Shown piece by piece: positions 43,346 to 51,672 of a stretch of 64,000 nt of DNA. How positions within the stretch are numbered: the first letter of the stretch is position 1; the number at the start of each line of letters is the position of its first letter. Both the position numbers and the translations under genes were made by a program. A model generated the notes under the pieces. The model was not told where the DNA came from, made no database searches, and worked only from the letters and a program-made list of their open reading frames with translations. The stretch is from Acetobacteraceae bacterium (GTDB lineage: Bacteria; Pseudomonadota; Alphaproteobacteria; Acetobacterales; Acetobacteraceae): assembly GCA_947475245.1 (NCBI GenBank), contig CANJLW010000005.1:1-64000 (forward strand). Reading direction: 5' to 3'.

Positions 43346-44713
43346 ATGGATTTCGACCTGTTTGTTATCGGCGGCGGGTCCGCCGGCGTGCGTTGCGCCC
43401 GTATCTCCGCCGGGCACGGCGCGCGTGTCGGCGTTGCCGAGGAGCGGTTCTGGGGCGGGACCTGCGTCAATGTCGGCTGCGTGCCGAAGAAATTGCTGGT
43501 GCAGGCCGGCGAATACGGGGCCTGGGCCGACGACGCGGCGGGATTCGGCTGGACGATCAAGAAAGGCCCGCACGATTGGGCAAAGCTGATCGCCGCCAAG
43601 GATAAGGAGATCACCCGGCTGGAGGGGATTTATCGCCGCCTGCTGAATGGTGCGGGCGCGACCGTGTTCGACGCGCGGGCGGTGTTCCTCGATCCCCATA
43701 CGCTCGATGTCGGCGGCAAGATCGTGACGGCGGAAAAGATCGTGATCGCGACCGGCGGGCACCCGGAGCGGCCGAACATCCCCGGCGCGGAGTTGGGCAT
43801 CATTTCCGACGACGCGTTCTTTCTGAAGACGATGCCGAAGACCGTCGCGATCGTCGGGTCCGGCTTCATCGCGGTGGAATTCGCCGGCATCTTCCAGGCG
43901 CTGGGGGCGGAAACGCATCTGATCTACCGCCAGCCTCTGCCGCTGCGCGGCTTCGATCAGGACATCCGCGAAAGCCTCGCCGACGCTTTGGGCAGCAACG
44001 GCATCGTGCTGCATCCCGGCACCAGCCCGGAAAAGCTGGAAGCCGATGGTGACAGCCGTATCCTGACCTATGGCGGCGGGCAGACGCTGCGCGCGGATTT
44101 GGTGTTCTTCGCCACCGGGCGCCGGCCGTCCACATCCGGTATCGGCCTGGACAAGGCCGGGGTGACGGTCAATGCCGGCGGCGCGGTGATCGTCGACGAT
44201 CAGTTGCGCACCGCGCAGCCGCATATCTACGCGATGGGCGATGTGACCGATCGGGTGAACCTGACGCCGGTCGCCACCGCCGAAGGTCATGCCCTGGCCG
44301 ACACCTTGTTCGGTAAGCGTCCGCGCGGCGTGTCCTTGCGCAATATCCCGGCGGCCGTGTTCTCCACCCCGCCTTGCGCCACGGTGGGGCTGAGCGAGGA
44401 GGAGGCCGCCGCCCAGGGGCCGGTCGATGTCTATGTCACGAAGTTCACCCCAATGCGGCACACCCTGACCGGGCGGGCACGCAAGACGATGATGAAGCTG
44501 GTGGTGGACCAGGCCACGCAGAAGGTGGTCGGCGCGCATATGGTCGGGGAGGACTCGCCCGAGATCATGCAAGGTCTTGCCATCGCCGTCGTGATGGGCG
44601 CGACCAAGGCCGATTTCGACCGCACCATCGGCATTCATCCCACGGCGGCGGAAGAGTTCGTCACGCTGCGCACGATGACCCGTACCGCGGGAGTAGCCAA
44701 AGCCGCGGAATAG
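43346..44713 (+). CDS. gor: Glutathione-disulfide reductase
   Basis: A 455-residue flavoenzyme using NADPH to reduce glutathione disulfide. The FAD motif [16 protein letters not shown]-type start, the redox-active disulfide [15 protein letters not shown], the NADP-binding [13 protein letters not shown] and the C-terminal [13 protein letters not shown] with its active-site His are present. This set fits plant-type glutathione reductases of proteobacteria. It maintains cytosolic thiol balance and stands alone ahead of a binding-protein gene. Confidence 0.92.
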   Translation: MDFDLFVIGGGSAGVRCARISAGHGARVGVAEERFWGGTCVNVGCVPKKLLVQAGEYGAWADDAAGFGWTIKKGPHDWAKLIAAKDKEITRLEGIYRRLLNGAGATVFDARAVFLDPHTLDVGGKIVTAEKIVIATGGHPERPNIPGAELGIISDDAFFLKTMPKTVAIVGSGFIAVEFAGIFQALGAETHLIYRQPLPLRGFDQDIRESLADALGSNGIVLHPGTSPEKLEADGDSRILTYGGGQTLRADLVFFATGRRPSTSGIGLDKAGVTVNAGGAVIVDDQLRTAQPHIYAMGDVTDRVNLTPVATAEGHALADTLFGKRPRGVSLRNIPAAVFSTPPCATVGLSEEEAAAQGPVDVYVTKFTPMRHTLTGRARKTMMKLVVDQATQKVVGAHMVGEDSPEIMQGLAIAVVMGATKADFDRTIGIHPTAAEEFVTLRTMTRTAGVAKAAE

Positions 44714-44744
44714 CGGCCGAGTACCAACTGGGAGGACAACAACA

Positions 44745-46316
44745 ATGAAAAGACGCGCTTTCATCGCCGGTTCGGCGGTTGCCGCGCTGGCTCGTCCGGC
44801 CATCGCGCAACCGACCAAAACCCTGGTCTTCGTGCCGCAGGCCAACCTGACCAGCCTGGACCCCGTGTGGACCACGGCGACCGTCACCCGCAACTTCGCG
44901 CTGATGGTTTACGAGACGCTGTACGGGCGCGACGAGGCCTTTAATCCCAGGCCGTTGATGGTCGCGGGCCATGTCATCGACAACGACGGCAAGCGCTGGA
45001 CGATGAAGCTGCGCGACGGGCTGGTGTGGCATGACGGCACGCCGGTATTGGCGCGCGATTGCGTCGCCAGCCTGCAACGCTGGTTGAAGCGCGACGGCGC
45101 GAGCGGTGTGTTCAATGCGCGGGTCGACGCGATCGAGGCGCCCGACGACAAGACGTTGGTCTGGCGGTTGAAGAAGCCGTTCCCGCTGCTGGCGCATTTT
45201 CTGTCCAAGGTGCAGCCGAGCCCGGTGATGGTGCCGGAAAGGCTGGCGGCGACGGATCCGTTTAAGCAGATCACGGAAATCGTCGGCTGCGGGCCGTTTC
45301 GCTTCCTGCCCAACGAATATGTCTCCGGCGCGTCCGCCGCCTTCGCGCGGTTCGACAAATATGTGCCGCGCGACGAACCGGCGTCGTACACCTCGGGCGG
45401 GCATCGGGTGCATGTCGATCGTGTCGTGTGGCGCGTGGTGCCCGATCCCGCGACGGCGGCGAACGCGCTGGCGGCGGGGGAGGTCGATTGGCTGGAATTG
45501 CCGCAGCCCGACCTGATCGGAATGCTGGCAAAGCAGAACGGGGTGACGACGGGCCTGCTGGACCTCTACGGCACCGTCGGTCTGCTGCGGCCCAACCATC
45601 TGCACGGCCCGACCGCCAATCCCGCGATCCGGCGCACGATGCTGGCGGCCATCGATCAGGTGGAGATGATGACGGCGGCGATGGGCGACGATAAGAGCAC
45701 CTGGGCCGCGCCGATGGGGTTCATCGTGCCCGGCATGCCGTCCGCCACTCAGGCGGGCATGGAGAATGTGCGGGTTCGCAAGACCACCGATCAACTGAAG
45801 CGGATGCTGGAGCAGGCCGGCTATAAGGGCGAAAAGCTGGTCTTCATGCACCCGACGGATCAGGTGATCTACCATGCCATGAGTCTGGTCGCGGTGGACG
45901 CGTTTCAGAAGATCGGCATGAACGTGGACGAGCAACTGACGGATTGGGGCACCATCGTGCAGCGCCGCCCGTCGAAGGAGCCGTTGGACAAGGGCGGTTG
46001 GTCGATGTTTCCCGCCGGCGCGCCGGCACCGGAATTCATCGATCCCATGTTGTCGAACCCGATGCGCAGCAACGGCGCCAAGGCATGGTTCGGCTGGCCG
46101 GACGATCCGCAACTGGAAGGCGCCTACGAGTCCTGGCTCGACGCCGACAACGATGCCCAGCGGCGGTCGTTGGAGGCGGAGTATCAACTGGCCGCGTTCA
46201 ACTCCGTGCCGATCATTCCCTGCGGTCAGTACAAGCCGAAATCCGCGTGGCGCTCGACCGTGTCGGGCCTGGTCAAGGGATCGGCGCCGGTGTTCTGGGG
46301 CGCGACGAAGGCCTGA
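44745..46316 (+). CDS. ABC transporter substrate-binding protein, family 5
   Basis: A 523-residue periplasmic binding protein, paralogous to 15802-17385. The N-terminus MKRRAFIAGSAVAALARPA ends at AIAQ and may be read by either Tat or Sec. Family core: MKLRDGLVWHDGTPVLARDC. A good ribosome site (CTGGGAGGA) precedes the ATG. It follows gor at a distance of 31 bases, so readthrough is possible. It has no transporter partner genes nearby; ligand unknown. Confidence 0.88.
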   Translation: MKRRAFIAGSAVAALARPAIAQPTKTLVFVPQANLTSLDPVWTTATVTRNFALMVYETLYGRDEAFNPRPLMVAGHVIDNDGKRWTMKLRDGLVWHDGTPVLARDCVASLQRWLKRDGASGVFNARVDAIEAPDDKTLVWRLKKPFPLLAHFLSKVQPSPVMVPERLAATDPFKQITEIVGCGPFRFLPNEYVSGASAAFARFDKYVPRDEPASYTSGGHRVHVDRVVWRVVPDPATAANALAAGEVDWLELPQPDLIGMLAKQNGVTTGLLDLYGTVGLLRPNHLHGPTANPAIRRTMLAAIDQVEMMTAAMGDDKSTWAAPMGFIVPGMPSATQAGMENVRVRKTTDQLKRMLEQAGYKGEKLVFMHPTDQVIYHAMSLVAVDAFQKIGMNVDEQLTDWGTIVQRRPSKEPLDKGGWSMFPAGAPAPEFIDPMLSNPMRSNGAKAWFGWPDDPQLEGAYESWLDADNDAQRRSLEAEYQLAAFNSVPIIPCGQYKPKSAWRSTVSGLVKGSAPVFWGATKA

Positions 46317-46372
46317 GTCGGGGCAGCGCGGGATGGTCGACACAGCGGCGGCCATCCGGCGGGGGTTCGGCG

Positions 46373-46401
46373 GGGGTTCGGCATTTTCCTTGCCGAACCC
46401 C
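46373..46401. terminator. 10-base perfect hairpin downstream of the binding-protein gene
   Basis: GGGGTTCGGC / GCCGAACCCC with the loop ATTTTCCTT. The left arm is the second copy of a tandem GGCGGGGGTTC duplication at about 46359-46380. It lies 25 bases before the PuuD-like start, so it could end the upstream transcript or attenuate the downstream one. Confidence 0.55.
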
Positions 46402-46425
46402 ATGCCGAGGTCTAGGCACCAACGC

Positions 46426-47142
46426 ATGAGCAAACGGCCGATGATCGGGGTTACCCTCGATTCCGAGCAGCCAGGCGGCTACTCGCACTATCCCTGGTAT
46501 GCGCTGCGGCGGAATTATGCCGATGCGATCGTCGCGGCCGGCGGTCTGCCGGTGGCGCTGCCGCACGACGCCGCCCTGGCGGAGGACTGGCTGGACCGCA
46601 TCGACGCCCTGGTGGTGACCGGCGGCGCGTTCGACGTCGATCCGGCGCTGTACGGCGTCGGCGAGCGTCACGAGACGGTGACCTTGAAGTCCGAGCGGAC
46701 GGCGGCGGAACTGGCGCTGACGCAGGGCGCGCTGCGGCGCGATCGGCCGGTGCTGGGCATCTGCGGCGGGCAGCAATTGCTGGCGGTCGCCCTCGGCGGA
46801 TCGCTGATCCAGCATATCCCCGACACCGTGGCGAACGCGTTGGCCCATGAGCAGCCGAACCCGCGCCACGAAGCCGGGCACGCCGTTGCCCTTGTCGACG
46901 GCACGCTGCTGCGCCGCATCGTCGGGCAGGCGGAAATGCGGGTGAATTCGTCGCATCACCAGGCCGTGCGCGACCCCGGACCGGCGGCGATCGTCAATGC
47001 CGTGGCACCCGACGGTGTCATCGAAGGTTTGGAAGACCCGCGCCGACGGTTCTGTCTGGGCGTGCAGTGGCATCCCGAATACCTTATCGATCCCGGCGAC
47101 AGGCGCATTTTCGATGCCCTGGTCGCGGCGTGCGGCCAATGA
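46426..47142 (+). CDS. puuD: Gamma-glutamyl-gamma-aminobutyrate hydrolase family (PuuD-like)
   Basis: A 238-residue class I glutamine amidotransferase-like peptidase. The nucleophile Cys is in VLGICGGQQLLA and the His/Glu pair in GVQWHPEYL. In polyamine breakdown PuuD frees GABA from its gamma-glutamyl form; related members hydrolyse other gamma-glutamyl amides. No other puu gene is present. The stop overlaps the pseudouridine synthase start (ATGA). Confidence 0.87.
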   Translation: MSKRPMIGVTLDSEQPGGYSHYPWYALRRNYADAIVAAGGLPVALPHDAALAEDWLDRIDALVVTGGAFDVDPALYGVGERHETVTLKSERTAAELALTQGALRRDRPVLGICGGQQLLAVALGGSLIQHIPDTVANALAHEQPNPRHEAGHAVALVDGTLLRRIVGQAEMRVNSSHHQAVRDPGPAAIVNAVAPDGVIEGLEDPRRRFCLGVQWHPEYLIDPGDRRIFDALVAACGQ

Positions 47143-47897
47143 GCGAGACTGTCGAACGCGGCGATCGGATCGCCAAATTCCTGGCCCGCGCCGGGGTAGC
47201 CAGTCGGCGTGATGCAGAGCGCATGCTGACGGAAGGGCGGATATCGCTGAACAACGCGGTCGTCACCCATCCCGCGACCTTTGTCACGCCGGGCGACATC
47301 GTCGTCGTCGACGGCAAGGTGGTGGACGAGCCGGAGCGCACGCGGCTGTGGCGCTATCACAAGCCCGACGGCATCGTGACCACGCACCGCGATCCCGAAG
47401 GCCGCCCGACGGTATTCGAGAAACTGCGCGAAAAGCTGCCTCGGGTCATCAGTGTCGGTCGGTTGGACCTGACCAGCGAGGGGCTATTGCTGCTGACCAA
47501 CGACGGCGCCCTGGCGCGCCGGTTGGAACTGCCGACGACCGGCTGGATCCGTCGCTATCGCGTTCGCGTGTTCGGCGTGGTCGATCCCAAGGCCCTGGCC
47601 GACCTCGCCCACGGCGTGACGGTCGAAGGCGTGAAGTATGGCCCGATCGAAGCCGGGCTGGATTCCCGCAAGGGGGAGAATGCCTGGATCACCGTCAGCC
47701 TGAAGGAAGGCCGCAACCGCGAAATCCGCCGCGTCATGGCGCATCTGGGATTGTCCGTCACGCGCCTGATCCGCGTCGCCTACGGGCCGTTCCAGCTTGG
47801 CACCCTGCCGCGCGGCGATGTGGAGGAAGTGCCCCCGCGTGTGCTGCGCGATCAGTTGCCCGCGGATGCGGTGCCGTTGCCGGTGCGGCGGCGGTAG
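47139..47897 (+). CDS. rluB: Pseudouridine synthase, RluB/RsuA family
   Basis: A 252-residue rRNA-modifying enzyme. An N-terminal S4 domain (IAKFLARAGVASRRDAERML) is followed by the catalytic domain with the active Asp in VGRLDLTSEGLLLLTND and the KEGRNREIRRVMAHLG motif. RluB modifies U2605 of 23S rRNA; RluE/RluF or RsuA activity cannot be excluded. It is coupled to the upstream hydrolase gene and followed 20 bases later by rsmD, a common pairing. Confidence 0.9.
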   Translation: MSETVERGDRIAKFLARAGVASRRDAERMLTEGRISLNNAVVTHPATFVTPGDIVVVDGKVVDEPERTRLWRYHKPDGIVTTHRDPEGRPTVFEKLREKLPRVISVGRLDLTSEGLLLLTNDGALARRLELPTTGWIRRYRVRVFGVVDPKALADLAHGVTVEGVKYGPIEAGLDSRKGENAWITVSLKEGRNREIRRVMAHLGLSVTRLIRVAYGPFQLGTLPRGDVEEVPPRVLRDQLPADAVPLPVRRR

Positions 47898-47917
47898 CGG
47901 TGCGGGAGATCGCCTGA

Positions 47918-48463
47918 ATGCGGATCGTCGCCGGAGATTGGCGCGGGCGCGCGCTGACGGCGCCGCCGGGCGCGACCACGCGTCCGACCGCCGATCGCGT
48001 GCGCCAGGCGCTGTTCGACATGCTGATCCACGCGCCCTGGGCCGGGCGGGAGTGTCTGGAGGGCGCCGTGGTGCTCGATCTGTTCGCCGGCACCGGCGGG
48101 CTGGGTCTGGAAGCGCTGTCGCGCGGGGCAAAATCCTGCATCTTCGTGGAAAAGGACCGCGATGCGCTGATCGCGCTGCGCGCCAATATCGCGGCCTGCA
48201 AGGCGACGGAGCGCTGCACCGTCATCGGCGGCGACGCGATGACCATCGTGGTGCGCGGTTCGGCCAATCTGATCTTTCTGGACCCGCCCTACGGCCTCGA
48301 CCTTACGCCCCGCGCCCTGGAGCGATTGCGCGCTGCCGGTGCGATCGCGCCGGGGGCGCTGATCGTGGCGGAAACGGGCAGGGGCGATACGTCGCCGCAT
48401 CCCGAACCTCTGGATCAGCGTCGGCACGGCAAGGCCACGCTGACGATCTGGCGGGAAAACTAG
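47918..48463 (+). CDS. rsmD: 16S rRNA (guanine(966)-N(2))-methyltransferase RsmD
   Basis: A 181-residue SAM-dependent methyltransferase acting on the small ribosomal subunit. The start MRIVAGDWRGRALTAPPG, the SAM motif LDLFAGTGGLGLEALSRGA and the catalytic DPPYGLDLT are diagnostic. It forms an rRNA-modification pair with the upstream pseudouridine synthase. Confidence 0.93.
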   Translation: MRIVAGDWRGRALTAPPGATTRPTADRVRQALFDMLIHAPWAGRECLEGAVVLDLFAGTGGLGLEALSRGAKSCIFVEKDRDALIALRANIAACKATERCTVIGGDAMTIVVRGSANLIFLDPPYGLDLTPRALERLRAAGAIAPGALIVAETGRGDTSPHPEPLDQRRHGKATLTIWREN

Positions 48464-48519
48464 CGGAGTCGTTGCACAAATTGCTTGCCTTGCGGCACGC
48501 ATCCAGCCAGGGTTTTGGA

Positions 48520-48804
48520 ATGGTTGAACCAGTCAATCTGAGCAATATCCGTGAGGATACCGTTTGGGCGGTGGTCGCCTCTTTAGGCCGCACCACCCGC
48601 ATCGCCGAGATTTTCTCCAACCGTGTCGCGGCCTTGGCCGATCAGGCCTGGCGTGAGCAACAGGTGCAGGCCTATGCCGGGTTCCTGCGCAATTCGCGCC
48701 AGCCGACGCCACGCTATACGGTGCGTCCGATCAAGCGGGCGGAGGTGCCGAGACCCTGGAAGCCGTTGCCGGCTTTGGGTTTCCTGCACGGGAAGTTGAT
48801 TTAG
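48520..48804 (+). CDS. Small protein of unknown function
   Basis: A 94-residue basic protein, MVEPVNLSNIREDTVWAVVA at the start and Pro/Arg-rich at the end (YTVRPIKRAEVPRPWKPLP). No signal peptide or membrane span is visible and I do not recognise a family. Its ATG lies 57 bases after rsmD. Frame and base composition match neighbouring real genes. Between it and hsdM, bases 48805-49060 hold no gene, tRNA or attachment-site signature I can see; the hsdM promoter is presumably there. Confidence 0.5.
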   Translation: MVEPVNLSNIREDTVWAVVASLGRTTRIAEIFSNRVAALADQAWREQQVQAYAGFLRNSRQPTPRYTVRPIKRAEVPRPWKPLPALGFLHGKLI

Positions 48805-49060
48805 CAGGCTGAGCCTGGGTGGCCCCGCGTGGTCGACAGGAGACACCGCGGAAGCGTGGCCTGCGTGACGTTCTGTGAGTCCAAAAAATGATCCGAGATT
48901 TTTCGAGGGACCGAACCTCCACGTGCCCTGTGACGAATCGGGGAAAGTTCACGACCGGTGCGGTAATCACTTTGAAGACGCAAAATGCGTTCCCCCGGTA
49001 TGCCAACCGCGGTGCTATGCTTCGGTTGAAAGACGCCCGTTAGGGTGCCAGGGGGAACCA

Positions 49061-50512
49061 ATGTTCGAACAAACCTTCAAGAACATAGACGACGTCCTGT
49101 GGAAGGAAGCCGGTTGCACGACCGAGCTGGATTATACCGAGCAGACCTCGTGGATGCTGTTCCTCAAATACCTTGACGATCTCGAACACGAAAAGGCCAT
49201 GTCCGCCGAGCTGGTCGGCAAGCCTTATGCGTTCATCATCGATCAACCGTATCGCTGGTCGAGCTGGGCCGCCCCAAAGCAGGCCGATGGCTCATTCGAT
49301 CACGACAAGGCGCTGACCGGCGATGACCTGATCGACTATGTGAACGACGCGCTGTTCCCCTATCTGCGCGGTTTCAAGCAGCGCGCGACCGGCCCCGACA
49401 CCATCGAATATAAGATCGGGGAGATTTTCGGAGAGATCAAAAGCAAGTTTCAGAGCGGCTATTCGCTCCGCGATGCTCTTGAACTGATGGATGGGCTGCG
49501 CTTCCGCACGCAGACGGAGAAGCACGAGCTTTCGCACCTCTACGAAGCCAAGATCAAAAACATGGGGAACGCCGGGCGGAATGGCGGCGAGTATTACACG
49601 CCGCGTCCGCTCATTCGCGCCATGATCGCCGTGACAAAGCCGAAGATCGGCGAGCGCATTTATGACGGTGCCGCCGGATCGGCGGGCTTTTTGTGCGAGG
49701 CGTATGACTATCTGCGCCGTGGCGATCTGTCCACCAGCCAGCTTCAGACCCTGCAAACCAAAACCTTCTACGGCAAGGAGAAGAAGAGTCTCGCTTACGT
49801 CATCGCGATCATGAACATGATCCTGCACGGCATCGAGGCCCCGAACATCATCCACACCAACACGCTTGCCGAAAATATCAGCGACATTCAGGACAAGGAT
49901 CGCTTTGACGTGATCCTCGCCAATCCACCCTTCGGCGGAAAAGAGCGCCCGGAGGTGCAGCAGAACTTTCCTATCAAGACCGGCGAAACGGCGTTCCTGT
50001 TTTTGCAGCACTTCATCAAATACCTGAAGGCGGGCGGCAGGGCGGCGGTCGTCATCAAGAACACGTTTTTATCGAACTCGGACGGTGCGGCGCGGTCGCT
50101 GCGCAAGGAGCTGCTGGAAAACTGCAACCTGCACACCGTGCTGGACTGTCCCGGCGGGACGTTCATCGGGGCCGGGGTGAAGACCGTTGTGCTGTTTTTC
50201 GAGAAGGGCGCGCCGACCCGCAAGGCCTGGTATTACCAGCTCGATCCGGGCCGAAACATGGGCAAGACCAACTCGCTCAATGACAACGACCTGAAGGAGT
50301 TTGTCGCGCTGCAAGCGAGCTTCGCTGACTCGGAGAAATCATGGTCGGTCGATATGAAAGGCATCGATCAGACCAGCTTTGATCTGTCGGTGAAGAACCC
50401 GAACAAGGCCGAGGAGGCCGCCTTGCGCGATCCTGAGGACATCATCGCCGAGATGGCGGCGCTCGACATCGAGAGCGCGGGCATCCTCGAAGAGATTCGG
50501 GGGATGCTGTGA
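49061..50512 (+). CDS. hsdM: Type I restriction-modification methyltransferase subunit HsdM
   Basis: A 483-residue N6-adenine methyltransferase of a type I system. The N-terminal domain (FKNIDDVLWKEAG, TSWMLFLKYLDDLE) is followed by GEYYTPRPLIRAMI, the SAM-binding DGAAGSAGF and the catalytic ANPPFGGKE. It methylates the host recognition site together with HsdS, protecting it from HsdR. A strong AGGGGGAA ribosome site precedes the ATG. The stop overlaps the hsdS GTG (GTGA). Confidence 0.95.
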   Translation: MFEQTFKNIDDVLWKEAGCTTELDYTEQTSWMLFLKYLDDLEHEKAMSAELVGKPYAFIIDQPYRWSSWAAPKQADGSFDHDKALTGDDLIDYVNDALFPYLRGFKQRATGPDTIEYKIGEIFGEIKSKFQSGYSLRDALELMDGLRFRTQTEKHELSHLYEAKIKNMGNAGRNGGEYYTPRPLIRAMIAVTKPKIGERIYDGAAGSAGFLCEAYDYLRRGDLSTSQLQTLQTKTFYGKEKKSLAYVIAIMNMILHGIEAPNIIHTNTLAENISDIQDKDRFDVILANPPFGGKERPEVQQNFPIKTGETAFLFLQHFIKYLKAGGRAAVVIKNTFLSNSDGAARSLRKELLENCNLHTVLDCPGGTFIGAGVKTVVLFFEKGAPTRKAWYYQLDPGRNMGKTNSLNDNDLKEFVALQASFADSEKSWSVDMKGIDQTSFDLSVKNPNKAEEAALRDPEDIIAEMAALDIESAGILEEIRGML

Positions 50513-51672
50513 CGTCGGTTTATCCCATAAAGTCCGTGGGGGATGTGCTTACCCTTGAGTATGGCAAACCGCTTCCGGAAGCTGACCGCACACCGGATGG
50601 CCACGTGCCAGCATATGGGGCAAATGGTGTGCTGTGCTGGAGTAGAAAAGCCTTCCGGAATAAGCCTTCCATAATCGTTGGTCGTAAGGGTTCAGCCGGT
50701 GAAGTGAACCTCACTGAAGGACCTTTCTGGCCGACTGATGTAACATATTTTGTTGAGCACGACGAACGTGCCACAGACCTCAAATACCTCTTCCACACCT
50801 TGAAGTTTCTTGGTTTACAGAAACTCGCAAAGGGCGTGAAACCCGGCATCAACCGAAACGATGTCTACGCGCTTCAGGTCCCAATTCCGCCTCTCCCAGA
50901 ACAAAAGCGCATTGTTGCGATTCTTGGCGAGGCGTTTGAGGGGATCGCGACGGCGACGGCCAACGCCGAGAAGAACCTCGCTAACGCACGCGAGATTTTC
51001 GATAGCTATCTGAATATGACTTTCACTCACATGGCCAACTCGTGGCCAAAGATGGATATTGTCGACATATGCGCAAAGATCACGGACGGCGAGCATCTTA
51101 GACCCAAAATGAGTGAGGCTGGAGTCCCATTTCTCTCAGCAAAAAATGTTCTTGATGATGATATTGAATTTGATGAAAAGCTGTTCGTCTCTGAGGGCGA
51201 TGCTAAAAAATTTAGAAAACGGTGCGATCCTGAGAGAGGCGATATTTTGATTGTGAGTCGGGGAGCCACCGTTGGACGAACCAGTATTGTGAAAACGGAT
51301 AGAGTGTTTTGCCTCCTTGGAAGTGTCATACTATTAAAAATATCGCCAAGGCATTCCTCTCGCTATATCGCATATGCCCTTAAATCACCGATGATTAGGA
51401 GTCGGTTGGTATATGCTTCAGAAGCGGCAGCACAGCAAGCGATCTATTTGAGAGACATAAAGCCCCTACAGATACCTTGCCCGAAACCAAGTGTGCAACA
51501 ACAGGTCGTATCTACGTTGGACACCTTATTAGCGGAGACAAAACGGTTAGAGAATATATACCAAAAAAGGATAACCGCATTAAATGGCCTAAGGTCTAGT
51601 GTTCTGCAAAAGGCTTTTGCCGGCGAACTGACAGCACAACCTGAAAAAGCCCTGCGCGAGGCTGCTGCATGA
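50509..51672 (+). CDS. hsdS: Type I restriction specificity subunit HsdS
   Basis: A 387-residue specificity subunit with two target-recognition domains, each followed by a conserved helix: QVPIPPLPEQKRIVAILGEA closes the first and PCPKPSVQQQVVSTLDTLLA the second. The two domains read a bipartite DNA site that cannot be predicted by eye. The second domain (about 51090-51600) is far richer in A+T than hsdM and hsdR, which suggests recent exchange. GTG start coupled to hsdM; stop coupled to hsdR. Confidence 0.92.
   Translation: MTSVYPIKSVGDVLTLEYGKPLPEADRTPDGHVPAYGANGVLCWSRKAFRNKPSIIVGRKGSAGEVNLTEGPFWPTDVTYFVEHDERATDLKYLFHTLKFLGLQKLAKGVKPGINRNDVYALQVPIPPLPEQKRIVAILGEAFEGIATATANAEKNLANAREIFDSYLNMTFTHMANSWPKMDIVDICAKITDGEHLRPKMSEAGVPFLSAKNVLDDDIEFDEKLFVSEGDAKKFRKRCDPERGDILIVSRGATVGRTSIVKTDRVFCLLGSVILLKISPRHSSRYIAYALKSPMIRSRLVYASEAAAQQAIYLRDIKPLQIPCPKPSVQQQVVSTLDTLLAETKRLENIYQKRITALNGLRSSVLQKAFAGELTAQPEKALREAAA

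Noticed and set aside
42908-44893. 661-codon minus-strand frame over gor and part of ispDF
   Set aside because: Antisense and out of frame to two well-recognised enzymes; no recognisable domain.
48805-49060. tRNA or attachment site beside the restriction operon
   Set aside because: I looked for a cloverleaf, TTCGA arm and flanking direct repeats in this gap and found none; no integrase gene is present either.
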